Origin: Tetrahymena thermophila SB210
Lineage: Eukaryota > Ciliophora > Oligohymenophorea > Hymenostomatida > Tetrahymenidae
Length of the DNA: 64,000 nucleotides
Direction: 5' to 3'
NCBI RefSeq assembly: GCF_000189635.1
Contig: NW_002476440.1
Span: 146,140-210,139 of the forward strand
Part shown: positions 27,402-40,192 of the stretch, one piece after another
Layout: every line of letters begins with the position of its first letter
Numbering within the stretch: position 1 is the first letter of the stretch
The notes under the pieces: generated by a model
What the model saw: the letters and a program-made list of their open reading frames with translations, nothing else
What the model was told of the DNA's origin: nothing
Databases searched by the model: none
Position numbers and translations under genes: made by a program

Positions 27402-28300
27402 CAATGAGTTAATAAATAGCAAATAAGGCATTTGATCAGCATGATGAATATAATAATTTTATTTGAAACAGACAGCATTTAATTAGCAGCTTACCTTCTA
27501 TCAAGTTATTGTAAATCAGACAATTTAAATCAGTAATATAATTGTGGTAAATATGTGAAAGAAGTGATGAATTTTCAGATGTATAATTAATGAACGACTA
27601 TGAATAGAATTTATTTGGTTATATTGGATATTAACATTAAAAGAATTAGATTTTAGTTTTTAAAGGATCTATTCTATCTGATAAAAAGAATGTGCTGATT
27701 GAATCACTTAGATATTCTTAAGATCAATTATCCTTTTTGCCAACATTGTAAAACCAGTTAGGGATTATATGGGGCATATTAAAAATTGAAATCACAAGTT
27801 ATCTAATGAGATGATTTAAGAATACAAATAACGATATAATGTTTTCAAAATGTCTAAAAAATTCAATATAATTACTAATATTGAAAAACTAGGATGCTCA
27901 AATAGTAGCCACAAGACATACATAGCTTAAGAGCAGCTTTAACAAATTTATTTATAATAAACGTATTTGAAACATTTAACTATCAAATTGATTATATGTA
28001 AGCACATTTTGATCACCTAGAGTAGTAAATTAATATTTCGCTATCTACTTTAACTAAATTATTAGTCCTGCAAATAAATTTAGGATATTTAAAGGGAGAG
28101 ACTCTCTTTATAGCTAGATTTCCCTCAGTTACCATAGGATATAATCACTTTAATTAAGGAGTTAATTATGATGAATAAGATAATTATATATTTTGTTAAA
28201 ACAAATTTGATGCTAATTGTAATTAGTTAATATCATTTCTGGTTTTTTTTATGTTTTATTCCTTATTTCATACCTTTGTTCAAATTATATAACAATAAAT
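27402..28300 (+). pseudogene. Decayed class 3 (Rossmann-like) lipase
   Basis: Three reading frames joined by frameshifts and TGA codons give pieces that match the order of ciliate class 3 lipases. An N-terminal part (about 27550-27810) reads DEFSDVQ, GYIGYQ and ILVFKGSI. The region of the catalytic elbow is near 27905. A segment starting SPRVVNQYFAIYFN and continuing FRIFKGRDSL lies near 28010-28100. The C-terminal part is YDEQDNYIFCQ plus DANCNQ near 28170-28215. The elbow motif, normally GHSLG, reads RHTQL, so the nucleophilic serine and both glycines are gone. In-frame TGA codons occur (for example near 27466 and 27810) and a frame change follows the elbow. It is therefore not a functional enzyme. 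The family call rests on motif order recognised by eye, without a database search. Confidence 0.6.
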
Positions 28301-28362
28301 CTTAATAGTAAGAAAAAATCTAAGTAAGATAGTAAGTAAGTAAGTAACTAATAATACATATT

Positions 28363-28800
28363 TTTTAGAAATAGAATAAATTTTTAAGACTAGCTTCTTA
28401 AATTTTGGTTGATAAATTAAGATTTATGAAGAAGAAACTAAGCTTAGTTCATTAGTCATAATTAGATATATCTATGGTATTAATATAAAGACATTAAATA
28501 AAATAAAAATAAATAATAGTTAAGCCTAAAAATAATGAAAGCAACCATATCATAGAACTACATAACCAATCAGAAAATTGAAAAAAACTAAATAAAAAAA
28601 ATGAATATTCTTTTGAATTAAAAAACTCTACAGACCACTAAAAAATCAATTAATAAAATTCATTTATACACAATAACATAAATAATTAGACTATTAATAG
28701 AATACTATTTTCAGCACCACTATTTATTAATAATTCAAATAATTATATACTAGCTGCTAAAAATAGATCATAAATATTTTAATGAAAGTATGTATTTTTT
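28363..28800 (+). pseudogene. Detached 3' fragment copied from the Cys-rich membrane-protein gene at 30831-36900
   Basis: This stretch aligns by eye with 36446-36900, the cytoplasmic C-terminal tail of the downstream gene: both have FLKL/FLRL, then SLVHQSQLDIS, then PKNNESNHIIEL. Relative to the parent it has a deletion near 28577 that creates TGA, and several substitutions. It has no TM region of its own and directly follows the lipase remnant, as if a duplication left only the last exon. It shows that this locus has been rearranged around the cysteine-rich gene. Confidence 0.75.
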
Positions 28801-29985
28801 ATATTTTATAAAATCTTGTATTTTCTAAAGAATGTTTTAAAATAAAAAGAATAATTGGGTCTACTGTATTTTAATCACACTAACCCCCTATTGAATTATA
28901 TTTACACCATACTCCTAACGAATTTTATAATGTGATTCTAAGGTCTTTAAAAAAAATAGAGGAATCAGAAAATTGGCAGATTATAGGGTATAATTTAACC
29001 AAATTATTTGAATATGATATTAGTTTTTATTCAATAATTGAATAAATACCACAAATCCAACTTTTCTTAAAGCGTAATAGTTAAAAACTAGTAAAAATAT
29101 GATAGATTAAATAAGACTATAAATAGGATTTTTAATAAATTAAAAAAAAAATTATTAATGGTTAATTAAATATTAATTTCAAATATCTATTTATAAAATA
29201 ATTAATTTAGATTTGTTTAAAATATAAGTCTAATTTTTTGCAATCTACATTTTTATAGTAACATTTAAATAAATAAAAGGATAATCATAAAGATTGTATA
29301 TTCTGTTAATTTAATATTTGAAAAATTAGTTCAAAAACAAATATTTGATGCCAAAAAATATCAATAACATGTTTTTTAATAAAATTTTATTGTTTATTAA
29401 ACAAAACTATTTCTAAAAACAAAAGAAATAATGAAATAATAAAAGAATTTTTTAGTCTTTGATATTGTAATAAATTATAAATACTTCTTAATCAAAATCA
29501 TTCAAATAATTATTTAAAATTTGGTCTTAATTTTAAGTTTTTAATTGTCTCATATATCTTATTATATTTGAAATAGTAAATACAATAAATTAAGATGTAA
29601 ATATTTATCTTATGTTAGTTTTTATTTTAAAATAAATTTTCTTTGTATATTTTTTTATATTAAATATACAAAATATTTAACAAATGAATTTTTACTCTAC
29701 TCAACAAATACTTATCATATTTATTACTCATCTATTACGTAAAAAGGGAATTATATATTATTTAATAACTAATTTGGTGTATATACGATGTTAAATTTAT
29801 TTTTAATGCATTTAATAATTTTGAATTAGAGCAAGAGCCAGTAAGTGTATATTTTAAGTAATATGTCATATGAGCGAAATCAGTACTTAGTTACTAAATT
29901 TGTTACATTTATGGATTTTAAATTATCCTTGTAAAATATCTTTTTAATAAATACTTTATATTTACTTGAAATAATTTAGCCAGGG
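28801..29985. other. Intergenic, no gene seen
   Basis: AT-rich sequence after the duplicated fragment. Similarity to the 3' flank of 30831-36900 fades near 28850. There is no supported coding region. A possible weak trace at 28860-29110 is full of frame changes. Confidence 0.45.
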
Positions 29986-30709
29986 ATAAAAATTTTTATT
30001 TTGAGGTGAATTATGAATTATAAATTGAATAAGTACTACCAGTAAAAATTGATTATTATTTATTGTTTAGTATCAGTTTATAATTAAATTGACCAGTTCC
30101 AAATACCAAGAAGCTGAGCTTATTTTTTATTATGTTTAATTTGATATTATTCCGTAAATATGTTTTTATATGTGGTACTCAAAAGGCTGATTATTTTCCT
30201 TATTTATGTATTTAAAAACTATTTATATAAAAATTTTTATTTTGAGGTGAATTATGAATTATAAATTGAATAAGTACTACCAGTAAAAATTGATTATTAT
30301 TTATTGTTTAGTATCAGTTTATAATTAAATTGACCAGTTCCAAATACCAAGAAGCTGAGCTTATTTTTTATTATGTTTAATTTGATATTATTCCGTAAAT
30401 ATGTTTTTATATGTGGTACTCAAAAGGCTGATTATTTTCCTTATTTATGTATTTAAAAACTATTTATATAAAAATTTTTATTTTGAGGTGAATTATGAAT
30501 TATAAATTGAATAAGTACTACCAGTAAAAATTGATTATTATTTATTGTTTAGTATCAGTTTATAATTAAATTGACCAGTTCCAAATACCAAGAAGCTGAG
30601 CTTATTTTTTATTATGTTTAATTCGATAATATTCAGTAAATATGTTTTTATATGTGGTACTCAAAAGGCTGATTATTTACCTTACTTATGTATTTAAAAA
30701 CTATTTATA
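29986..30709. repeat. Three tandem copies of a 241-bp unit
   Basis: Units are 29986-30226, 30227-30467 and 30468-30709. The first two look identical; the third differs at a few bases (near 30622-30635 and 30680-30684). Each unit contains TTTTGAGGTGAATTATGAA followed by a 35-codon ciliate-code frame ending in TGA, which is probably fortuitous. It lies about 120 bp upstream of the start of the Cys-rich gene at 30831, so it may sit in or near its promoter. The copy number could vary between strains. Confidence 0.95.
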
Positions 30710-30830
30710 CGTACTTGTTTTATATATTATTTTAATTAAAAGTAACAAAGTTTTGTCAAAAATAAAAATTCAGACAAATTGAAAAGTAACAAAGAGGATA
30801 AATATTTCTAAAGTATATTTTATCTAAAAA

Positions 30831-33800
30831 ATGATCTAAGAATTTTTCTTTTTACTTGTCTTATTCCTAGATATTAACAGTATTATTGTGAGAGGTATAT
30901 CAATTTTCTTCTTTATTAAATGATAATTCTACTTTAGTTTTTTAACTAAAATACATGGAAAATTAAATATGAAATGAACTTTTAAATTTTATTTATATAG
31001 GGTTAGAAGTGGTCTACTATTAAGATTTTACTCCTAGCCTTTCCTGCTCTAATATTTTTAGCTAGTATTGGTCTATAGTCTCTGGTTCTTTTTCTGGAGT
31101 AAGTTGCTAATATTAATGTGATAGATCAGATAATGGAAATAATGCTGATATATTTTCACCAGAGATGTTTCATTATCCTAGCGGATTCTAAATGATAAAA
31201 TCAATCACATAACCTTATTCTTTTTTTGGTGTTGATTTAGTTTATTTAAGGAATATTGACCCCTTAAATATGAATATATTTGATGGAGATACTTCATTAT
31301 TCAGTTAAAATTACAGCGGGGCTAGAACAGGTACTAATATAGAGTATAATTATAGCCTAAGATGCAATCATCTTACTGAGTATATATAAGTAAGTAAGGA
31401 AACAGTGTAACTCAATTAATCTCTAACATCAAACAATATAAAAGTGTAGTTCTAATAACATGTAACTTAATATGGTAATTCTTTGTATGGTATTTTGAAG
31501 TTAAGAGTATGGGCTAATTGTGTAGAGAATTGCGATATTTGCTTAGACAGTGCTAATTGCAGCAAATGTCTTTTAGGGTTCGATAAGTATACAATACAAT
31601 CAGGATAAAAAGTATGTGAATAAACTTAAAATTGCAACATAAGCAATTGTTTTTCATGTATCAAAAATTCTCCTTCTTCTCTAACATTTACTTGTGTAAA
31701 ATGTCTACCAGGTTATTCATTAGATACCAACAAGAATTGTATTGCAAATCCTGGAGGAGATTGTCCCGCAAGTAAATTTAAATTTAAATTATAATTTAAC
31801 AATTTAAAAATCAAATATTATTCAATATAAAATATAAATTTATGTTTAAATTTTAATCATCAAATTTATATAATATTAAATAAAAATATTTTGTTAATAA
31901 TAATTTTCTTTTTATTACTTAATAAGACTAGTATTAATCAACGGTTTCAGGTTGCTAAACCTACAGTACTTAATGTTATATCTAATTGTAAAATACTCAC
32001 TATACTTGGTAAATTTGTCCTGGATAAGTTGATTTATCTTTATTCAAATGTTTAAATTCTAAGGCTATTCTTATCTATGAACATAAAAATTATTCTCTTA
32101 ATACCTGTGGTTGTCCTATAATTAATTGCATTTAATGTCCAAATCTATATTCATGCTCTTAGTGTTAATTAGGATTTACTTATGATCCTACCACTTACAC
32201 TTGTAATTTTGTGAGATGCCCTGTATTGTATTCACGTGATCCGTAAACAGGTCTATGCAGTAAAAATTGCAGCGGAAATGACTGTTAGTAATGTAATTAA
32301 AATCAATAATGTACTTTATGTAATCCTACAGGTAATTATTTTATAGTAACTGCAAATCCGATCAATTGTGCTTTATGTACAATTTAAAATTGCTCAAATT
32401 GTTCAGGAGAAGGTATTTAGTTAATTTTATTTATTTATTAAACACATTAAACATTTTTATTTAAATTTGAATTTTAGGACTTTGTTAAAATTGCTAAAAC
32501 CATTTTTCCTTAAGTTTAGACAGAACTGCTTGTAATCCTTGTAATGTCAATAATTGTAGTTAATGTGTAATTGGTTAACCTAGTTTATGTTAGACATGCA
32601 TAGCTGGTTATATTTAAAGCTCTGATAAAACTACTTGTTCATGTTCTGTATAAAATTGTTAAGCATGCAAAGCTTAAGAGGGTACAATTTGTGATTTTTG
32701 TGTAAATGGGTATCTAATTAGCTTAGACAAAAAGTAGTGTTCATGTGCTGTTCCAAATTGTTCTCAGTGTAATCTTTTAGATGGTACTTAATGCTAAACT
32801 TGTATTAGCGGATATAATTTGAACCCTTTAAATAGCAAATGTTTATGTAGTGTCTCTAATTGCTAAACTTGCAATTCTTCAAATGGTAATTTATGTGATA
32901 GCTGCATAACAAACTATGCACCAATAGGTATCTAATCGCCAATTTGTACTTGCTAAGTTTATGGGTGCTAAACTTGCACTCCTCTGAATGGGCTCATGTG
33001 TTAAATTTGTTATTCGAATTTCATTATTTCATAAAGTGGAACTTGCTTGTGTAATGTTTAGAATTGCAGCTAATGCAGTGCAACAGATGGAAATATATGT
33101 AATACATGTGTGAATAATTACTTATTAAGCTCTTCTAAAACATCCTGCGATTGCTAAGTAAACAGCTGCAATTAATGTGATTCAAACAATGGAAAAATAT
33201 GTATATCTCCTAAGCCAGGTTATACATATGATCCTATAAATTAAATTAATAAATGCAATTTTGCAAACTGTTAAAGATGTGATCCAAACGATGGAAGTAT
33301 TTGCTTGTAATGTTAAAACGGATATAACTTTAATTCTAACTAATGCTAATGTAATGTTGCTAATTGTTAAACTTGCAATTCTTCAAATGGTAATTTATGT
33401 GATAGATGCATAACAAACTATGCACCAGTAGGTATCTAATCGCCAATTTGTACTTGCTAAGTTTATGGATGCTAAACTTGCACTCCTCTGAATGGGCTCA
33501 TGTGTTAAATTTGTTATTCGAATTTCATTATTTCATAAAGTGGAACTTGCTTGTGTAATGTTTAGAATTGCAGCCAATGCAGTGCAACAGATGGAAATAT
33601 ATGTAATACATGTGTGAATAATTACTTATTAAGCTCTTCTAAAACATCCTGTCATTGCTAAGTAAACAGCTGTAATTAATGCGATCAAAATAATGGAAAA
33701 ATATGTATATCGCCAAAGCCAGGTTATACGTATGATCCAATGAGCTAAACAAATAAATGTAATTTTGCAAACTGTTAAAGATGTGACCCAAACGATGGAA

Positions 33801-36800
33801 GCATTTGCTTGTAATGTTAAAACGGATATTAATTTAGTTCTAACTAATGCTAATGTAATGTTTCTAATTGTTAAACTTGTAATTCTTCAAACGGTAATTT
33901 ATGCGATAGCTGCATAACAAATTATGCACCAATAGGTACCTAATCTCCAACTTGTACTTGCTAAGTTTATGGATGCTAAACTTGCACTCCTCTGAATGGG
34001 CTCATGTGTTAAATTTGTTATTCGAATTTCATTATTTCATAAAATGGGTCATGCTTGTGTAAAGTTTAGAATTGCAGCTAATGCAGTGCAACAGATGGAA
34101 ATATATGTAATACATGTGTGAATAATTACTTATTAAGCTCTTCTAAAACATCCTGTGATTGCTAAGTAAACAGCTGTAATTAATGTGATTCAAACAATGG
34201 AAAAATATGTATATCTCCTAAGCCAGGTTATACATATGATCCTATAAATTAAACTAATAAATGCAATTTTGCAAACTGTTAAAGATGTGACCCAAACGAT
34301 GGAAACATTTGTTTGTAATGTTAAAACGGATATCACTTTAGTTCGAACTAATGTTAGTGTAATGCTTAATTTTGCTAAAAATGTGATCCTTTAAATGGGA
34401 GTATCTGTCAATAATGCATTAGTGAATATCACTTAAATCCAATTGGTTAAACTATTTAATGCTAGCTCAATTGCAGCTTAGATAACTGTAAAGAATGTTA
34501 AGATCCTCCAAATAATAAAACTTAGTGCAAAAGCTGTAATTCTGGATATGTATTAGATCCATCTACAAATTAATGTGTTTCAACTTAATGCAAAGTTCCT
34601 CAGTGTAGTCAATGCAAACCATATAAACCAAATCTATGCTAAACATGTAATGATAAATATAATTTAGATTCTGATTCTTAATGTAATTTATCAATAAAAA
34701 ATGATTTCTCTGTTTAATAAACTGTGATTTAAAATGTTGGCTATAATGTCACTTTAAATTTTAAAAATTAAATAGTTGCGGATGATTAAAATTTAGACAG
34801 TTAATTAAACATCTAAATAAAAGATTATGTAAACCCTTTTTAAGTTAGTATCCTTTAGGCTTAAGAAAAATCAATCAAAATTTAATTAAAATTACAATAC
34901 AATTGTAAAAATAAGAATTTGGTAGTTTAGATGAAAGATCTTAGCTTTGTTTAAATTAATAACTTAGTAGATCCACAAAAAGAAGTAAAACTTGACGAAT
35001 ATGTAGTTCTTTCAGAATCTTAAATTAAATAGTCATAACAGACTAAATAAGTTGCTTCTGGAGCTTCCAAATCATTACTTATAATGGGGATACTTATGAT
35101 AGTGATAGGAAATACATATGTTCTTTTTAGCACAATAGATTTAACAACTTTTATTTATTTTATGCTATTTATCGATGTTAGATATCCTGATAATGTTATG
35201 TTGTTTTGCTAAATATTTTAAAATTTCTAGTTTGCGTTTATTCCTAACTCAATATAAGTTTATTTAATGAATCCAAATTATACTCAACCATATACTCCCA
35301 AGAAATTTATTGATAATGGATATGATTCGTAAAAAAAAATTTTTAATATAAATTTATTTAAATATTTTTAATTAAATAGATATTTTTTAAATGGAGCAGG
35401 ATAATCTCTTACAACTATGGCTGGTATCATGGTGATATACGGAGTTATCAAAATTCTATCTTATATTCCTATAACATCTATAAGAGTATACATAAGAAGT
35501 AAAATCAAAAGTGGATGGGTATATTTTTATCAATTATTTTAAGTTATTTAATTTCCTAACTGACTTAACTCATTTTTTATTAAAAAAAAAATTAGGAATT
35601 TTGTGGCTTTTTTGATATGGTTGGATGTGTGTATGTTTATTTATTACTATCTTCTCTATTATAGTTTTACAGCTTTTAATTTGATGAATCACTTGCTTTT
35701 ATTAACTACACACTCTTTTCTATAACCTTTTTATTTACTATAATATATCCAATAATGATAACAATTTTCATAAGAAATTGCAAAAACTTAAATGACCCTT
35801 TAATTCAAATGTAATTTGGATCAATTATAGGAGGTTTAGTGATACCTTAAAATGATCAAAATTCTAAAGAATAGAATAAAAAGTAAGATAACAAAATGAA
35901 CGAATGTTATCTAAAGACATCAAATGAAAACAAATCTTTATAAAAAATTGAGCATGAAAAACTAACCAGATAAAAATAGTTACAGTATAAGTGGAGTAGA
36001 TATACTAATGTAATTCTTTACGCTAGAAAAACTATTTATATTTTGGTTTTATTGTATTTTTATGGATAAGTATACATTTAAATGGTTATTATTAATTCTA
36101 TGAATGTTCTCCTATCAATCTATTATCTGTACATTAAGCCATAATAAGAAAATTCTGCTAATATAAAAAATGGAATAAGTGAGGTGTTACTAGTAATAAT
36201 GCAGGCTACAGTTTGCTTCTTAGTTAAAGATGATGAAAGTTAAAGAGAGGAAGATAGATTTAACATAGGATGGATTATAGTTGGTAGTGCATCTTTAATT
36301 TTAACTATACATATTTTTAGTGTTATTGTAGATCTATTAAAAGGCATCTATTATCTTGTTAAAGATTTTATTACCACACTCATAAAACCAAAAGCAGAGA
36401 TTGAAAAGTTAAAGTAAGAAAAACTAGCTGAGGAATAGAATAAATAAAATAAATTTTTAAAACTAACTTCTTAAATTTCGATTGATAAATTAAGAAATAT
36501 GAAGAAGAAAATAAGCTTAGTTCATTAGTCGTAATTAGATATATCTATCTTATCAATATAAAGACATTAAATCAAATAAAAATCAATAAAGGATTAGCCT
36601 AAAAATAATGAAAGCAACCATATAATAGAATTACAAAAGCAATCAGAAAATTGTGACTAGTTAAATAAACATTCTCTTAAAGTCGAAAAAAACTAAATTA
36701 AAAAAAATGAAAAAGAAAACATTTCTTTTGAATTAGAAAACTCTCCAAACCGCTAAAAATTCAATTTATAAAATTCATTTATCAACAATCACATTAATAA

Positions 36801-36900
36801 TTTGACTACTCATCAATTATAGTTTTCACCACCTCAATCCATTAACATATCTAATAATTATATACTATCAACTAAAAATAGATAATAAGTATTTTTATGA
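30831..36900 (+). CDS. Cysteine-rich repeat multi-TM surface protein (complete, multi-exon)
   Basis: Exon 1 (30831-30894) encodes a hydrophobic signal peptide (MIQEFFFLLVLFLDINS). The next exons begin at 31001 and about 31927, both phase 1; further introns lie near 32414-32477, 35340-35380 and 35520-35594. The ectodomain (31500-34690) is a long series of furin/EGF-like CxxC modules of the form NCxxC, then G, then CxxC and GY. A soluble beta-rich segment follows (34690-35060), then about seven hydrophobic helices (35070-36360), a Lys/Gln-rich cytoplasmic tail and TGA 36898-36900. This matches the C-terminal architecture of the giant proteins at 3-10225 and 59244-64000 but lacks the beta-helix. 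Likely plasma-membrane receptor-like protein of unknown ligand. The ectodomain contains about 504-bp tandem repeats. The 3' end has been copied to 28363-28800. Confidence 0.82.
32840..34370 (+). repeat. About 504-bp in-frame repeats in the Cys-rich ectodomain (three copies)
   Basis: The segment beginning with the TAATTGCTAAACTTGCAATT type recurs near 32852, 33358 and 33862, a period of about 504 bp (168 codons), so frame is kept. Each copy encodes the same run of Cys modules (for example NGNLCDSCITNYAP, then TPLNGLMCQICYSNF). Copies differ by a few percent, which fits recent unequal crossing-over lengthening the ectodomain. Confidence 0.9.
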
Positions 36901-38857
36901 AAGTATTGTTTATATTTTTTAAAAATCTTGTATTTTCTAAAGAATGCTTTAAAAAATAAAGAATAATTTTCTCAATTAATTTATTTAAATTCGATATATT
37001 CAGATTTTTTTGATTAAGTAATAATGTATTTCAAAATATGAAAATGTATCAACTTTATATTAGTTAAAAAAATAGAAATCCGTTAAATAACTTTTAATAA
37101 AATTTTAACAATAATCATTCATATTTATTGCAACTAAAAAATTCAAAAATACAAAGCATTATAAAAATAATTTTAAATTCTTAATTATATAATTTCTTTA
37201 TTTATAATCTTTTATGTTTATTTAATAATGAGTTCTTTTTAAATTTAAGTATTTTATTTAAATTTGGATTTTAATATCTATAAGGACGGTGTCTCATAAA
37301 TTTTGTAATCTATTAATTAAAAAAGAAAATAAGTAGAAGTAGAACTCATTATTCATCCGAAAACATATTTTTAAAAGAAAAATAAACAATAATTAAAATT
37401 CTACACACTCAACTTTATGGATTCTACTATCATTCATAATTAGGCAGATGGTATCATTCATCTAATAGGTTTCAATATAATAGATTCTTATAATTTTTAA
37501 ATAATTTATGAAATAAGAGCAAATAAATGCCTTAGATTTTATTTGATATCCTAAAACTCGTATTGAGACTAATTGCCATTATTAGGGAATAATTCTAGAG
37601 GTGAAAATCACAGCAGAACTTGGAATTTATACCTTTTTGTGCCCAGAAGTACTTAGAAAAGCACTTTTATTCAAACTGCTCTCATCTATAGCAATTAGAT
37701 CTTATCAGTATCAAAATTTTCTAGAAAATGAAATGAAGACTTAATTATTTATATTTTGTTTCTTTATGCGTTGCAAACTAATGGTTTGTAATTCATACAT
37801 CTGTAGGTAAACTCTTAAGATAAAATAAATTTTTTATAGACTAAATAAGGTATATCTTTCTAAAAAAGCAGATTGTATCTCTTCTATTTCTCAAATAAGT
37901 TTAAAGCAGCAATTACTTTTAAACTCTTTCTTGAAATATCCTATTTTTTTCTTGTGGTGAAACTATTGAGTACTTAGGAAATTTAGCGTGTCTTGGAGCT
38001 AATCCTTAATTAATACGATTTGCAAGCTATTTGATGCTAAAAGCTTTCACTCATGTCTAGAGTGAAATATCATCATATTTTGTATAGTTATATTGTCTAA
38101 TTATATAACCTACTCTTTGAATTTGGATACATGTGTAAATATTATATATACGCTCCTTTGATATTTTTTTCTTCCACACTATCTTCTCTACGCGTTATCT
38201 ATTTTGATTCAAAGCATCTTTAATCTTCTAAAATCATTTTTGCTTCTTACTTTCGAATTTTAATAATAATTCTTCTGTAAATTAACTGATGTAAGATTAT
38301 TTTTAATGGCCATATCTATCCTAAAGGAAGTTATGAGAAGTAATCACAAAAATATGATTATGGGTATACGGCGTAAACCCTTATTTTACCTTCTCATATA
38401 CTCAAAATTTTTGAAAAAGTACAAAATCTTTGGTGTGAATTACAATTTTTTCAAATTAAAAATTTTTTGTGCTAATTAATGATTATTTATGGTATTAAAA
38501 AAAGTCTTTTCACATTCAATTTTTCTGAAGAAGAATATTAATCATTTGCTCTAAAATTAAATAAAGATTTTATTTGAATTTATTATTAAAATCAATCTAG
38601 CTAGCTATTTCTATAAAAAAAATATTACAAATGTTGTTTTATTTCCATTCAGTATCAGTAGATGTTTGATATTTTTTGAAAAAAGGTAAATAAATAAATA
38701 AAATATTTAAAAAAGAAATGAATATAAATACTTGGTATATATATATATATTAGTTTCATAATTATTAATTTGCTAAATAAATTTAAAATTATGTATGATT
38801 GATTATTCAGATTTCACTATTTAATTATTATAAAAATGGTATTGTTTCTTGCTGAAA
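36901..38857 (+). pseudogene. Unassigned decayed coding traces between two genes
   Basis: The + strand has two stretches that read like protein for about 80-145 codons, around 37530-37965 and 38052-38288 (the latter with hydrophobic runs such as LLFEFGYMCKYY), plus a third at about 38310-38580. They are in different frames and broken by TGA, with no convincing start. I do not recognise the family. They may be one dead gene, or exons of a gene whose introns I cannot place. The rest is AT-rich, with a short TA repeat near 38740. Confidence 0.35.
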
Positions 38858-40192
38858 TCATATGTAAAATAGGTCAGCTGTAATCATACTTACACTGTTT
38901 TAAAGCATAAACTATTCTTTATATTTGTTGAGAACTGTTATCAGAAGTATCATTTAATCTTCTAACATTAATTCTTCCAATTCATCTAAATCACTAACTT
39001 TTGGATCATAAATAAAGCAGTATGCTCCATTCAAAATGCTTGGAATTTATACCACTTTAATCCTATCATAAATGTAACCATACATGCTTTCTTTTTGACA
39101 CACTGCTTACTTCACTTTACTATCATATATTTCTATTTCTGGGTTATTCCTACAAATTATATCAAAATCAGAATCTGTAGGATATTTCTGCTAAAATATT
39201 AATTTTTTTATTTTACCACCTTAAAAGTTACTTTCATATATATTGTTTACTATCACACATTTACCTCTATAGTTATCTATCAAAAGATAAGGATAAAGAT
39301 TAATGGTTATTTAAGGACTGAATTCAGTATCATAATAGCATTAAAAATATATGTAATTTGATTTAATAGAAGGCATATTATAAAATCCTTCAAATTTATA
39401 GTATTTATCACCTTTTAGTTTAAAATTTAAATCTTATGTTTCTTAATAATTTAAATTTATTTCTAAATGATTTGCTTCTAGCTCAAGGTTTTGCTTTTGT
39501 AAATAAAATTCAATTTTTTGAAAGTCGCTCCTGCTTTTTTCAAATTCTCCATGCACAATATGAAATGTTTCTTGTAATAATATAGCAAGTTTTTCAAATT
39601 ACAATGTTTTAAATTAACGAACATTTATATTTTATGGATTTTTAAACTAAACTTATAAATCTCCTTGCTCAATCATAAGTATCATCATTAAATTATAAAA
39701 ATTATTGACAATTTTTTCCAGTTTTTTTGAAGCCCTTAATTCATCAATGTCTTACTGTAAAATTAAATTTTACAGATATTCATAAACTTCTTACTCATTA
39801 CAACTCTTATATTGATTGCTTTGCATACTTTAACAACTTTCAGCTATAGGATTAGCAAAAAAACTTTCAATTATTTAATCTAAAGTAGTATCTTACTTAT
39901 TAAAAAGTAGATTTTCTACATTCTGTTATTACTTAAGCAAACCAACTAGAGAATTAGTAAAAAAAGTAATATATTTTATGAATTCTGGATAAAATTGTGT
40001 GATTTCTATTTTAAGTTTATAGGCTTGAGGCTATGAGTTAGTTTCCTCTAGATTCTTAGTTTTCCAATTTTCTTTATTGTCAAAAAAATAGTCGTCAACA
40101 GCACAAAGAAAATAATTATGATTTTCTTTTATTAATCTAACAAAATCGCTTTTGGCTTATAGATCAGAAAGTATAGAACAGATATTTTTCAT
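38858..40192 (-). CDS. Hypothetical protein, 444 aa, intronless
   Basis: The reverse strand has an uninterrupted ciliate-code frame from ATG (40192-40190) to TGA (38860-38858), 444 codons with many TAA/TAG glutamines. The protein is acidic and Asn/Tyr-rich. The middle (about residues 135-255) looks helical or coiled-coil-like (DELRASKKLEKIVNN, FEKSRSDFQKIEF). The C-terminal third is richer in aromatic residues with scattered Cys and may be a beta-rich domain. No signal peptide or TM helix is seen. I do not recognise the family. It lies between decayed coding traces and LRR array B, transcribed away from B. Length and intact frame argue that it is real. Confidence 0.85.

Noticed and set aside
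32414..32477. Break in the Cys-rich gene taken as a gene boundary
   Set aside because: A clean GGTATTT donor and TTTTAG acceptor with preserved phase show that it is an intron.
38730..38755. TA dinucleotide run as a regulatory or origin element
   Set aside because: Simple-sequence run in very AT-rich DNA; no supporting structure.
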